A DNA stretch of 64,000 nucleotides from Lysobacter sp. KIS68-7 (lineage in GTDB: Bacteria > Pseudomonadota > Gammaproteobacteria > Xanthomonadales > Xanthomonadaceae): assembly GCF_021284745.1 (NCBI RefSeq), contig NZ_CP089925.1:248001-312000 (forward strand). Direction: 5' to 3'. The notes under the pieces are model-generated. The model was not told where the DNA came from, made no database searches, and worked only from the letters and a program-made list of their open reading frames with translations. Positions 1-7,330 of the stretch are shown one piece after another. Both the position numbers and the translations under genes were made by a program. Position 1 is the stretch's first letter, and each line of letters begins with the position of its first letter.

Positions 1-57
1 GCCGGTACGCTGTTCGACGCGATCGAAGCGCGCATGCGGGTCGCCACCCGAGCCTGA
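1..57 (+). CDS. gshB: Glutathione synthetase, C-terminal end (partial)
   Basis: Only the last 18 codons and the stop are inside the window. The tail reads A-G-T-L-F-D-A-I-E-A-R-M and then ends, which resembles the end of E. coli GshB (G-M-L-M-D-A-I-E-A-R-L). GshB joins gamma-glutamylcysteine and glycine with ATP in the cytoplasm. It is followed after 17 nt by a tonB-like gene, an order known from Xanthomonadaceae. The call rests on a short stretch and on this synteny. Confidence 0.6.
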   Translation, partial: AGTLFDAIEARMRVATRA

Positions 58-74
58 GGAAAGACCGCCCGCCG

Positions 75-956
75 ATGTCCGCCGTCGCAGCACCCCCGCC
101 CGCCCCGCAGATCGGAGAGCCCGAGCGCCTCGGCGCGACCTTCGTGCTCTCGATGCTGCTGCACGGGATCCTCGTGCTCGGCGTCGGCTTCGCGCTCGAC
201 GACGCAGCGCCCGTGCTGCCCACGCTGGACGTCATCCTCACCCAGACGCAGACGCCGCTGACGCCCGCGCAGGCGGACTTCCTCGCGCAGGCCAACAACC
301 AGGGCGGCGGCGACCAGGACAAGAGCGCGCGACCGAGGGATGCGCAGACCGGTATCGCACCGCAACCCGAACCCGGTGCCGCACCGCAGCCCTTGCGCCG
401 CCAATCGCCCGCACCGCAGCCGCCGCCCGAAGCGCGCGTGATCACGGCGCTGCACAGCGACGCGCGAACGCCGCAGGCGCAGGACACGCCCACGCCCACC
501 GAAGCGCCCTATCCCGAGGGCCGCGCGAAGGTCGAACGCGACATGGAGATGGCGCGCCTGGCCGCCGAGATCCAGTTGCGCAGCGCGGCCTACGCCAAGC
601 GCCCGAAGCGCAAGTTCGTTTCGGCGAGCACGAAGGAATACGCGTACGCGGCGTACATGCGCCAATGGGTCGACCGCGCCGAGCGCGTGGGCAACCTCAA
701 CTATCCCGATGAAGCGCGCCGCCGCCACATCGGCGGCCTGCTGGTGATCAGCGTGGCGATCCGGCGCGACGGCAGCGTCGAGAAGATGATCATCGTCGAG
801 TCGAGCCACGTGCCGATGCTCGACGACGCCGCGCTGCGCATCGTGCGCCTGAGCGAACCCTTCGCCCCGTTGCCGAAGACGCAGGAAGACCCCGACATCC
901 TGCACGTCACGCGCACCTGGCAGTTCATGCCCGGTGGCGAACTGATCGACCGCTGA
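75..956 (+). CDS. TonB-family energy transducer
   Basis: A 293-residue protein with TonB layout. It has a short cytoplasmic N-terminus, one transmembrane anchor near residues 19-42, a long Pro/Ala/Gln-rich periplasmic spacer (about 80-150), and a C-terminal TonB domain (about 205-290). That domain contains NYPDEARRR, IRRDGSVEKMIIVESS and a final TWQFMPG strand. TonB proteins pass proton-motive force from ExbB/ExbD to outer-membrane transporters. No exbBD is in view, so it may be one of several paralogues. An AGGAAAG lies 5' of the ATG with a long spacer. Confidence 0.85.
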   Translation: MSAVAAPPPAPQIGEPERLGATFVLSMLLHGILVLGVGFALDDAAPVLPTLDVILTQTQTPLTPAQADFLAQANNQGGGDQDKSARPRDAQTGIAPQPEPGAAPQPLRRQSPAPQPPPEARVITALHSDARTPQAQDTPTPTEAPYPEGRAKVERDMEMARLAAEIQLRSAAYAKRPKRKFVSASTKEYAYAAYMRQWVDRAERVGNLNYPDEARRRHIGGLLVISVAIRRDGSVEKMIIVESSHVPMLDDAALRIVRLSEPFAPLPKTQEDPDILHVTRTWQFMPGGELIDR

Positions 957-959
957 GGG

Positions 960-1070
960 TCAGCCGCGACGCCGCCACGCCATCCAGCGCGCGGGCACTT
1001 CGCCGATGAGGATGGCGCCCGCGCCGCCGACGACGCCCGCGAACAGGGCCCAGGCCAGTTCGAAATCCAT
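960..1070 (-). CDS. Small single-pass membrane protein (36 aa)
   Basis: A short leftward frame starting with ATG at 1070, preceded by AAGGA eight bases upstream. It encodes M-D-F-E-L-A-W-A-L-F-A-G, a Gly/Ala/Ile-rich hydrophobic stretch (residues 6-23), and an Arg/Trp-rich tail (RWMAWRRRG). This looks like a one-pass inner-membrane microprotein with a positive C-terminus. It lies 96 nt downstream of tsaB and ends against the end of the tonB-like gene. I do not recognise a family; reality rests on the ribosome site and composition. Confidence 0.4.
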   Translation of the reverse strand: MDFELAWALFAGVVGGAGAILIGEVPARWMAWRRRG

Positions 1071-1166
1071 TTCGCGATCCTTGCTTCCGGTCAGAACGAG
1101 CGGCATGTGAACAGCGCGAGGGCGATCGGGCAAGAAGAAAAATTCCTGCTGCAGGACGGCAATCCT

Positions 1167-1865
1167 TCAGGACCGCGCCTTTCGCGCCGCTTGCTGCTCC
1201 ACCAACGTCAACGCCACGTTGTCCCGCAAGTACGCCGGCTCCGCGCGTTCGGGCGCCACGCCTTCGCCCCGCGCGAACGCATGCGCGGCCAGGCGTGCGA
1301 CATCCGCCGCATGCGGTAGTGCGGCCGCATCGATCCGCGCGAAGCGCGTGCCCAGCGTGGTGGCGAGCGCACCTTCGACTGCACCGAAACCCGTCCCGAC
1401 ACCGACCCAGCCATCGTCTTCGCCAGGCAACACCACCTGGCCCGGGACGATCACGCGTTCGACATCGAGCCCCACGACATCGCCGCCTTCGCATCGGAAC
1501 GCAGCCGCATACACCTCGCCCATGCGCGCATCGATGGCCGCGAGCACGCGCGGTGCGTCGGCCTGCAGCGCGAGCGCGGCGAGCGTGGAGACCGGCACGA
1601 CGGGACGATCCAGCGCGAGCGCGACGCCCTGCGCCACCGCAATCGCCAGGCGCACGCCGGTGAACGCGCCGGGCCCGCGACCGACGGCGATCGCATCGAG
1701 CGACGACTTCGCAACACCCGCTTCGGACAACAGCGCATCCGCCCATGGCAACGCGAGCTCGGCATGGCGCCGCGGCGCAAGCTCGAAGCGCTCATGCACC
1801 TGCCCGTCGACCCACACGGCGACCGAACACGCTTCGGTCGCGGTCTCGAAAGCCAGCAGTCTCAC
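1167..1865 (-). CDS. tsaB: tRNA threonylcarbamoyladenosine biosynthesis protein TsaB
   Basis: TsaB is the scaffold partner of TsaD in making t6A at position 37 of ANN-decoding tRNAs. The 232-residue product has the family N-terminus (LLAFETATEACSVAV), the conserved G-R-G-P-G-A-F-T-G-V-R-L segment and a late YLRDNVA motif, and matches the usual length. I chose the GTG at 1865 because it gives the canonical N-terminus. The GTG overlaps the TGA of the upstream VOC gene (GTGA), which implies translational coupling. It is the last large gene of the leftward mrcB operon. Confidence 0.92.
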   Translation of the reverse strand: MRLLAFETATEACSVAVWVDGQVHERFELAPRRHAELALPWADALLSEAGVAKSSLDAIAVGRGPGAFTGVRLAIAVAQGVALALDRPVVPVSTLAALALQADAPRVLAAIDARMGEVYAAAFRCEGGDVVGLDVERVIVPGQVVLPGEDDGWVGVGTGFGAVEGALATTLGTRFARIDAAALPHAADVARLAAHAFARGEGVAPERAEPAYLRDNVALTLVEQQAARKARS

Positions 1866-2260
1866 GCAGCGTCCTCGGGCGCCGGCTCCCACAGTTCGAC
1901 GAGCCCGCCTTCCGGATCCAGCACGTAACCGAACTTGCCCTGGTCGCTCGCATCGTAGCGATCGAGCACGTTGCAGCCTTCCGCGCGCAGTGCGGTGAGC
2001 GTGGCGTCGAGGTCGTCGACGCGCAGGTTCACCATGTAGGGCTTCTGGCTCGGCTCGAAATACGCGGTGTCGGCCTTGAACGGCGACCACACGGTGCATG
2101 CGTCCTCGCCCGTGTCCTCGCGCTTCCATTTGAAGATGTGGCCGCCCCAGCCTTCGCCGCCGACATCCAGGTGCTTGGCGTACCAGGCCGACAATGCATC
2201 GGGATCGGCCGCCTTGAAGAACACGCCGCCGATGCCGTGGACGCGAGGACGCTCAGCCAT
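1862..2260 (-). CDS. VOC (glyoxalase/bleomycin-resistance fold) family protein
   Basis: A 132-residue single-domain protein with two beta-alpha-beta-beta-beta modules. The first is VHGIGGVFFKAADPDALSAWY and the second ends FGYVLDPEGGLVELWEP, where the Glu is the usual metal-ligand position. The substrate cannot be told from sequence; relatives are lyases, dioxygenases or resistance proteins. The ATG at 2260 has GGAG upstream and overlaps the end of the helicase gene by 8 nt, while its own stop overlaps tsaB. It is therefore embedded in the mrcB-tsaB operon. Confidence 0.85.
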   Translation of the reverse strand: MAERPRVHGIGGVFFKAADPDALSAWYAKHLDVGGEGWGGHIFKWKREDTGEDACTVWSPFKADTAYFEPSQKPYMVNLRVDDLDATLTALRAEGCNVLDRYDASDQGKFGYVLDPEGGLVELWEPAPEDAA

Positions 2261-4277
2261 GGGGAAGCTCCTGGGGGGTCGGGTCCGGCGATTGTGGACC
2301 AAAGAACGCCACGACATCGCCGACCTCGCGGGTCCGCGCGAACGGCGGCAGCGAGTCGAAGAACACGCGCCCGTAGCTCTTCCCCACCAGGCGCGGATCG
2401 CACAGCACGAGCACGCCACGGTCGGTCTCGCTGCGGATGAGCCGGCCGACGCCCTGCTTCAGCGCGATCACGGCCTGCGGCAACTGCTCGTCGCGGAAGG
2501 GATTGCCGCCGGCGCGGCGGATCGCATCCAGGCGCGCTTCGAACACCGGATCGTCCGGTGCGGCGAAGGGCAGTTTGTCGATGACCACCACGCTCAGCGC
2601 CTCGCCCGCGACGTCCACGCCTTCGCGGAAGCTCGCGGCGCCCAGCAGCACGCCGTTGCCCGAGTCGCGGAAGCGTTGCAGTAGCACGTGGCGCGGCGCT
2701 TCGCCCTGCACGAACAAGGGCCACGGGCCGTCGCGGAGGTGCTCCGCCGCTTCGCGCAATGCACGATGCGAGGCGAACAGGACGAAGGCGCGTCCCCCCG
2801 AGGCTTCGAGCACGGGCGTGAGCGCGTCGACCACGGCGCGGCCGTAGTCGCGCGACATCGGTTCGGGCATGCGCGGCGGCAGGTAGCACAGCGCCTGCGC
2901 GTTCCAGTCGAAGGGACTGGGTTCGATCAGCGTGGCGGGCGTGTCGAGGCCCAGGCGTGCGCGCAGGTGCTCGAATCCGCCGGCCACCGAGAGCGTCGCC
3001 GACGTGAACACCCAGGCCGCGTGCGAGCGTTCGCGGTGATCGCGCAAGGGGCCGGACACATCGAGCGGCGTGCGTTGCAGGCGGAAGCCGCGCGGGGTGA
3101 GTTCGTACCAGAGGACGTCGCCGCTGCGATCGGGCGCGGGTGCGTCGCCCGGATCGAGGTCGATGTCGTCTTCGGTCGCGTGGAAGTCCGATGCCTCCGG
3201 CATTTCCAGCCAGCGGCGCAGGCGCCCGCCGAAATCCTGCGCGCGTGCGTGGCAGGCGTCGAAGCCCGGCGCGGCGTCGCGCATCGGCGCCAGCGTTTCG
3301 ACGAAACCTTGCAGCGCATCCAGCAATTGCTCGCAGGCCTCGCGCACGGGCGCATCATGCAGCGCGCGTCCGCGGGTGCCGCGCGTCGGCAGCACGTCCA
3401 TCGCGGCGCGCAACACGCGCGTGGCGTGTTCCAGGCGCTGCGCGGGTGCCTGCACGGCGGCGAGCGTGCCCGCGACGTCCTTGCATTCGCCGATCGCATC
3501 GCGCGCGAGTTCCACCAGCGGCCGTGCGCCGATGCCTTCGCCGAAGAACTGCGCGGCGAGGTCGGGCAGCTGGTGCGCTTCGTCGACGACGAAGGCCTGC
3601 GCACCCGGCAGGATTTCGCCGAAGCCTTCCTGCTTCAGCGCCAGGTCCGCGAGCAGCAGATGGTGGTTCACCACCACGATGTCGGCGACCTGCGCACGCG
3701 CGCGGGCCTGCACGACGAAACACTCGGACCAGAACGGGCATTCGCTGCCGAGGCAGTTTTCGGCCGTGCTGGTGACCATCGGCAGCAGCGGCGAATCCTC
3801 GGGCAGCGCGTCGATCTCGGCCATGTCGCCGATGCGCGTGCGTCCGCTCCACGCGACGATGCGCTGGAACTGCGCGATCTGTTCGCGGTTGGCGAATCGC
3901 GGCTCGCCCTTCGCGCGTTCGAGGCGATGCTTGCACAAGTAGTTCGCGCGGCCCTTGAGCAGCGCGGTCTTCACCGGCGTGCCGAGGGCATCGCGCACGC
4001 GCGGCAGGTCGCGCAGGAACAGCTGGTCCTGCAGCGCGCGCGTGCCGGTCGAGACGATCGTCTTCAGGCCCGACAACAACGCGGGGACGAGATAGGCGAA
4101 GGTCTTGCCCGTGCCAGTGCCCGCTTCTGCAAGCAAGGCGCCGCGCGTGTCGAAGGCGTCGGCCACCGCCATCGCGAGGCGCTGCTGCGAGGGGCGCGGC
4201 GAAAATCCGGGAATCGCATCGGCGAGCGCGCCGCCTTCGGCGAGCGCGTCGCGCGTGGCGACAGGCAGGTCCGACAT
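2253..4277 (-). CDS. DinG/YoaA-type ATP-dependent DNA helicase with Fe-S cluster
   Basis: A 674-residue superfamily 2 helicase of the XPD/DinG group. Walker A is GTGTGKT at residues 53-59 and the DEAH box is at 232-235. Four cysteines between them (C115, C175, C180, C186) form the typical 4Fe-4S site. The C-terminal half carries the usual helicase motifs (SATLS, QGVGRLIRSETDRG). Such enzymes unwind 5'-to-3' and act on R-loops or damaged forks. The length and lack of a nuclease domain favour YoaA over longer DinG forms. It starts one base after the stop of the upstream lipoprotein gene and overlaps the VOC gene. Confidence 0.9.
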   Translation of the reverse strand: MSDLPVATRDALAEGGALADAIPGFSPRPSQQRLAMAVADAFDTRGALLAEAGTGTGKTFAYLVPALLSGLKTIVSTGTRALQDQLFLRDLPRVRDALGTPVKTALLKGRANYLCKHRLERAKGEPRFANREQIAQFQRIVAWSGRTRIGDMAEIDALPEDSPLLPMVTSTAENCLGSECPFWSECFVVQARARAQVADIVVVNHHLLLADLALKQEGFGEILPGAQAFVVDEAHQLPDLAAQFFGEGIGARPLVELARDAIGECKDVAGTLAAVQAPAQRLEHATRVLRAAMDVLPTRGTRGRALHDAPVREACEQLLDALQGFVETLAPMRDAAPGFDACHARAQDFGGRLRRWLEMPEASDFHATEDDIDLDPGDAPAPDRSGDVLWYELTPRGFRLQRTPLDVSGPLRDHRERSHAAWVFTSATLSVAGGFEHLRARLGLDTPATLIEPSPFDWNAQALCYLPPRMPEPMSRDYGRAVVDALTPVLEASGGRAFVLFASHRALREAAEHLRDGPWPLFVQGEAPRHVLLQRFRDSGNGVLLGAASFREGVDVAGEALSVVVIDKLPFAAPDDPVFEARLDAIRRAGGNPFRDEQLPQAVIALKQGVGRLIRSETDRGVLVLCDPRLVGKSYGRVFFDSLPPFARTREVGDVVAFFGPQSPDPTPQELPHG

Positions 4278-4278
4278 C

Positions 4279-4794
4279 TCAGTAGCGCGGGGGCGCGGCG
4301 ACCCGGCAAGCGTCGAACTGACGCTGCGCCTCCGCCGTGCCCGCCGGATCGTGGGCGTGTTCCCGCACGGTGCGGATCGTGGCCCAGTGCCTGCGACACA
4401 AGGGCCCGACCTGCGCGCCGACCGCATGCGCCTGGCGCGCGAAGCGCTCGGCGCCTTCGAAATCGGCAGCGAACAGGGCGGCCTCGGCGCGTTCCTGCAG
4501 CACCGCCGGATCGTCGCCGACGATGGCGAGCGCCTGGTCGAGGGCGGTCGCGGCGTCGGCGTAGCGGTGTTCGTCTTCCGCGCGCTGCGCTTGCTTGCGC
4601 AGGTCTTCCACGTAGGGATCGCGCAAGGGTTGAATCGCGAGTTCGTCCTTCACTTCCGCCGGGCCGGCGGCAGCGCGCACGGCGGCGACGAGCGCGACGG
4701 TGTCCACCGGCGGCGGCGTCGGAGCCTGCGGTGCAGGCGGCGTTGCACAAGCGGCAAGCAAGGCGATCGACAACGCCAACCCGAACGCGCGCAT
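4279..4794 (-). CDS. TPR-like lipoprotein, probable PBP1b activator (LpoP-like)
   Basis: A 171-residue lipoprotein. It has a short signal peptide with lipobox L-A-A-C and lipidated Cys16, then a Pro/Ala-rich linker. A helical domain with TPR-like pairs follows (AEDEHRYADAATALDQALAIVGDDPAVLQERAEAALFAADFEGAERFARQA in part). Its ATG shares one base with the PBP1b stop (TGATG), so the two are co-translated. In Pseudomonas a TPR lipoprotein encoded beside PBP1b, LpoP, activates that synthase from the outer membrane. The architecture and coupling suggest the same role here. This is inference; the sequence itself only proves a lipoprotein with helical repeats. Confidence 0.65.
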   Translation of the reverse strand: MRAFGLALSIALLAACATPPAPQAPTPPPVDTVALVAAVRAAAGPAEVKDELAIQPLRDPYVEDLRKQAQRAEDEHRYADAATALDQALAIVGDDPAVLQERAEAALFAADFEGAERFARQAHAVGAQVGPLCRRHWATIRTVREHAHDPAGTAEAQRQFDACRVAAPPRY

Positions 4795-7223
4795 CAGTGC
4801 TGCGGCTCCGGTGCCGGCTGCGGCGCCTGCTGCGGTTGCTGCGGTTGTTGCGGCGCCTGCTGGTCGTTGTCCTTGCCGAAACCGAACCAGTCGCGCCAGT
4901 TGCTGCCCTGCTCTTCCGTGGCCTGCTGTTCGACCGTGCAGGGCGCGAAGGCGGGCTGGAACCCGGCGACGAAGGCGAAGCGACGCGCGCCCGGGCAGTC
5001 GGCACTGGTCACGTTGCTGCCCGACACCCACTGGAAGTCGAGGCCCTTGCCGGCGATGTCGAGCGGCTTGCTCGGCAGGCGCGAGAAGATGCCGGACCAC
5101 ACGCGCATGCCACCGGTCGCGCCGTACAGGCCCGTCGGCTGGTTCTGGTCGTTGCCGACCCAGATCACCGCGAGGTGGTCGCCGGTGTAGCCGGCGTACC
5201 AGCTGTCGCGGCTGTCGTTCGACGTGCCCGTCTTGCCCGCCGACTGCAGGCCGCCGAGCCCGTCGGACACGAGCTGGTGCGCCGTGCCGTTGGTGACCGT
5301 GTGCTGCAGCGCCGTGCCGATCAGGCGCGCGGCGATCGCATCGCCCTCCTGCGCGGGCGCGGGCGCCACGTCGTAACGGTTGAGCGCCTTGCCGTTGGTG
5401 TCGAGCACGCCGCGCACCGCATGCAGCGGCTGGATCTGGCCGCCCGAAGCGAGGAACTGGTAGAGCTGCGCCATCGCGTACGGGCTCTGGTCCACCGCAC
5501 CGAGGATGAGCGCCGGATTCGGATCGGACTCGATGCCGGCGAGCACCTTGATCAGGCTCGCCAGGCGACGCGGATCCACCAGCATGCCGATGCGCACCGT
5601 CGCCTGGTTGTACGAATGCGCGAGCGCATCCTCCATGCGCACGGCGCCGTGGCTGCGACCGTCGGAATTGCCGGGCGTCCAGCGCTTGCCGCGGCCCGTG
5701 GCCACCGTGACCGGGGAATCGTCGACGTAACTGGCCAGCGACCAGCGCGAAGGCTGCGCGAGCGCGAGCAGGTACACGAAGGGCTTGAGCAGCGAACCCA
5801 CCGGGCGCTGCGCTTCCACCGCGCGGTTGAAGCCGTGTTCCTGGAAGCTGCGGCTGCCGACCACGGCGACGACATCGCCGTTGTGCACGTCGGTGACGAC
5901 CAGGCCCGCCTGCAGCGGCGGACGCTTGGCACTGTCCAGCGACTTCAGCGTGCGCGTCACCGCGCCCTCGGCATAGGCCTGCGCCGACGGCGACATCGCG
6001 CTGAGCACGGTGAGCCCGGCGCCCTGCAAGGCGTCGGCGGGATAGTCGCGCGCGAGCTGGCGGCGGATCAGGTCGACGTACGACGGAAAGCGGTTGGCGA
6101 TGTTCATCGGCGTCTTGGTCACGCCGAGCGGCGCGGCGAGCGCACGCTTGTATTCGTCGTCGTTCACCAGGCCGCTTTCGTGCATCTTGCCGAGCGCGAA
6201 ATTGCGGCGCTCCAGCGCGCGCTCCGGGTTGCGGCGCGGGTCGTACAGCGACGGGCCGCGCACCATGCCGATCATCAGCGCGATCTGTTCGGTGGTCAGG
6301 TCGCGCAGGTCGCGGCCGAACCAGAACTCCGACGCGGCCGCCACGCCATGGATCGCCTGCGAACCCTGCTGGCCGAGGTAGACCTGGTTGAAGTAGGCCT
6401 CCAGGATCGTGCGCTTGTCGTAGCGCGCTTCGATGAGCAGCGCGTACAGCACTTCGTTGAACTTGCGGCTGAAGGTCTGTTCCTTGCCGATGCCGAGCAG
6501 GCCGCTGCGCGCGAGCTGCTGGGTGATGGTGCTCGCGCCCTGGCGCGCTTCGCCCGAACGCAGGTTCACCCACGCCGCGCGCGCGATGCCGGACAGGTCG
6601 ATGCCGTGGTGGTGGTTGAAGTCGCGGTCCTCGACGGCCTGCAGGCCGGTGACCAGCAACTCGGGCACTTCCTCGATGCGGACCAGGCGACGCTCTTCCT
6701 GCTGCTGGCCGTAGAGCGTGGCGATGCGCGCCGGGTCCAGGCGCGCGACCTTCAGCGATTGCTTGCGGGCCGGGTCGCGCAGGCTGGACACGCGCGAGCC
6801 CGACAGCACCACTTCCACGCGGCGCGGCGCGACCTTGCCGTCGACGTCGAAATACCCGCGGCTGGCGATCAGCCAACGCCCGCCGTTGCGCGAATAGGTG
6901 CCGGGACGCACGCCGGCGCCGTCGTCGCGGTAGCCCGATGCGTCGAGCTCGGTCTTGAGCGTCTGCGCGTCCATCGCCAGGCCGGGCTTGAGCACGAGCG
7001 GGCGCGCATACACGCGCGTGGGCACCTGCCAGCGCAACTGGCCGAAGCGTTCGCCGACCTGGTGGTTCAGGTACAGGGTGTAGGGAATGAGGAACCCGAG
7101 GCCGAGCCCGACCGCGGCCAGGCCCCACGTGAGCAGGCGGCGCCGCCAGTCCGGACTGGCCGGGGCGTGGTCCGCGCGACCGTCGTCGTCTTCGTCGTAT
7201 TCGATGCGCGGGGACTTGGGCAT
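4794..7223 (-). CDS. mrcB: Penicillin-binding protein 1B (bifunctional peptidoglycan synthase)
   Basis: An 809-residue class A PBP that polymerises glycan strands and cross-links stem peptides. There is an acidic cytoplasmic tail, a transmembrane helix at about 30-52 and a UB2H-like region. The glycosyltransferase 51 domain has catalytic Glu198 in EDRDFNHHHG. The transpeptidase domain has Ser477 in the GSLLKP motif, an HSYN motif, and KTGT starting near Lys664. The C-terminus is a low-complexity Gln/Pro run (QQPQQPQQ type). It heads the leftward operon with its probable lipoprotein activator. The divergent neighbour begins about 100 nt away, so the promoter lies in 7224-7330. Confidence 0.95.
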   Translation of the reverse strand: MPKSPRIEYDEDDDGRADHAPASPDWRRRLLTWGLAAVGLGLGFLIPYTLYLNHQVGERFGQLRWQVPTRVYARPLVLKPGLAMDAQTLKTELDASGYRDDGAGVRPGTYSRNGGRWLIASRGYFDVDGKVAPRRVEVVLSGSRVSSLRDPARKQSLKVARLDPARIATLYGQQQEERRLVRIEEVPELLVTGLQAVEDRDFNHHHGIDLSGIARAAWVNLRSGEARQGASTITQQLARSGLLGIGKEQTFSRKFNEVLYALLIEARYDKRTILEAYFNQVYLGQQGSQAIHGVAAASEFWFGRDLRDLTTEQIALMIGMVRGPSLYDPRRNPERALERRNFALGKMHESGLVNDDEYKRALAAPLGVTKTPMNIANRFPSYVDLIRRQLARDYPADALQGAGLTVLSAMSPSAQAYAEGAVTRTLKSLDSAKRPPLQAGLVVTDVHNGDVVAVVGSRSFQEHGFNRAVEAQRPVGSLLKPFVYLLALAQPSRWSLASYVDDSPVTVATGRGKRWTPGNSDGRSHGAVRMEDALAHSYNQATVRIGMLVDPRRLASLIKVLAGIESDPNPALILGAVDQSPYAMAQLYQFLASGGQIQPLHAVRGVLDTNGKALNRYDVAPAPAQEGDAIAARLIGTALQHTVTNGTAHQLVSDGLGGLQSAGKTGTSNDSRDSWYAGYTGDHLAVIWVGNDQNQPTGLYGATGGMRVWSGIFSRLPSKPLDIAGKGLDFQWVSGSNVTSADCPGARRFAFVAGFQPAFAPCTVEQQATEEQGSNWRDWFGFGKDNDQQAPQQPQQPQQAPQPAPEPQH

Positions 7224-7330
7224 GGTTCCGGGTGCGACAATAAAGGCGCGAGTCTAGCGCAGGGCCGCCGTTGCGCAGGTTCGTGGTATCCCTTCCCCCA
7301 TTGTTTCCAGTCAGCCGGAGTTGTGTTGGC

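Noticed and set aside
4800-4865. Low-complexity run at the 3' end of mrcB considered as a simple-sequence repeat element
   Set aside because: It encodes the in-frame Gln/Pro tail of PBP1b and does not extend beyond the gene.
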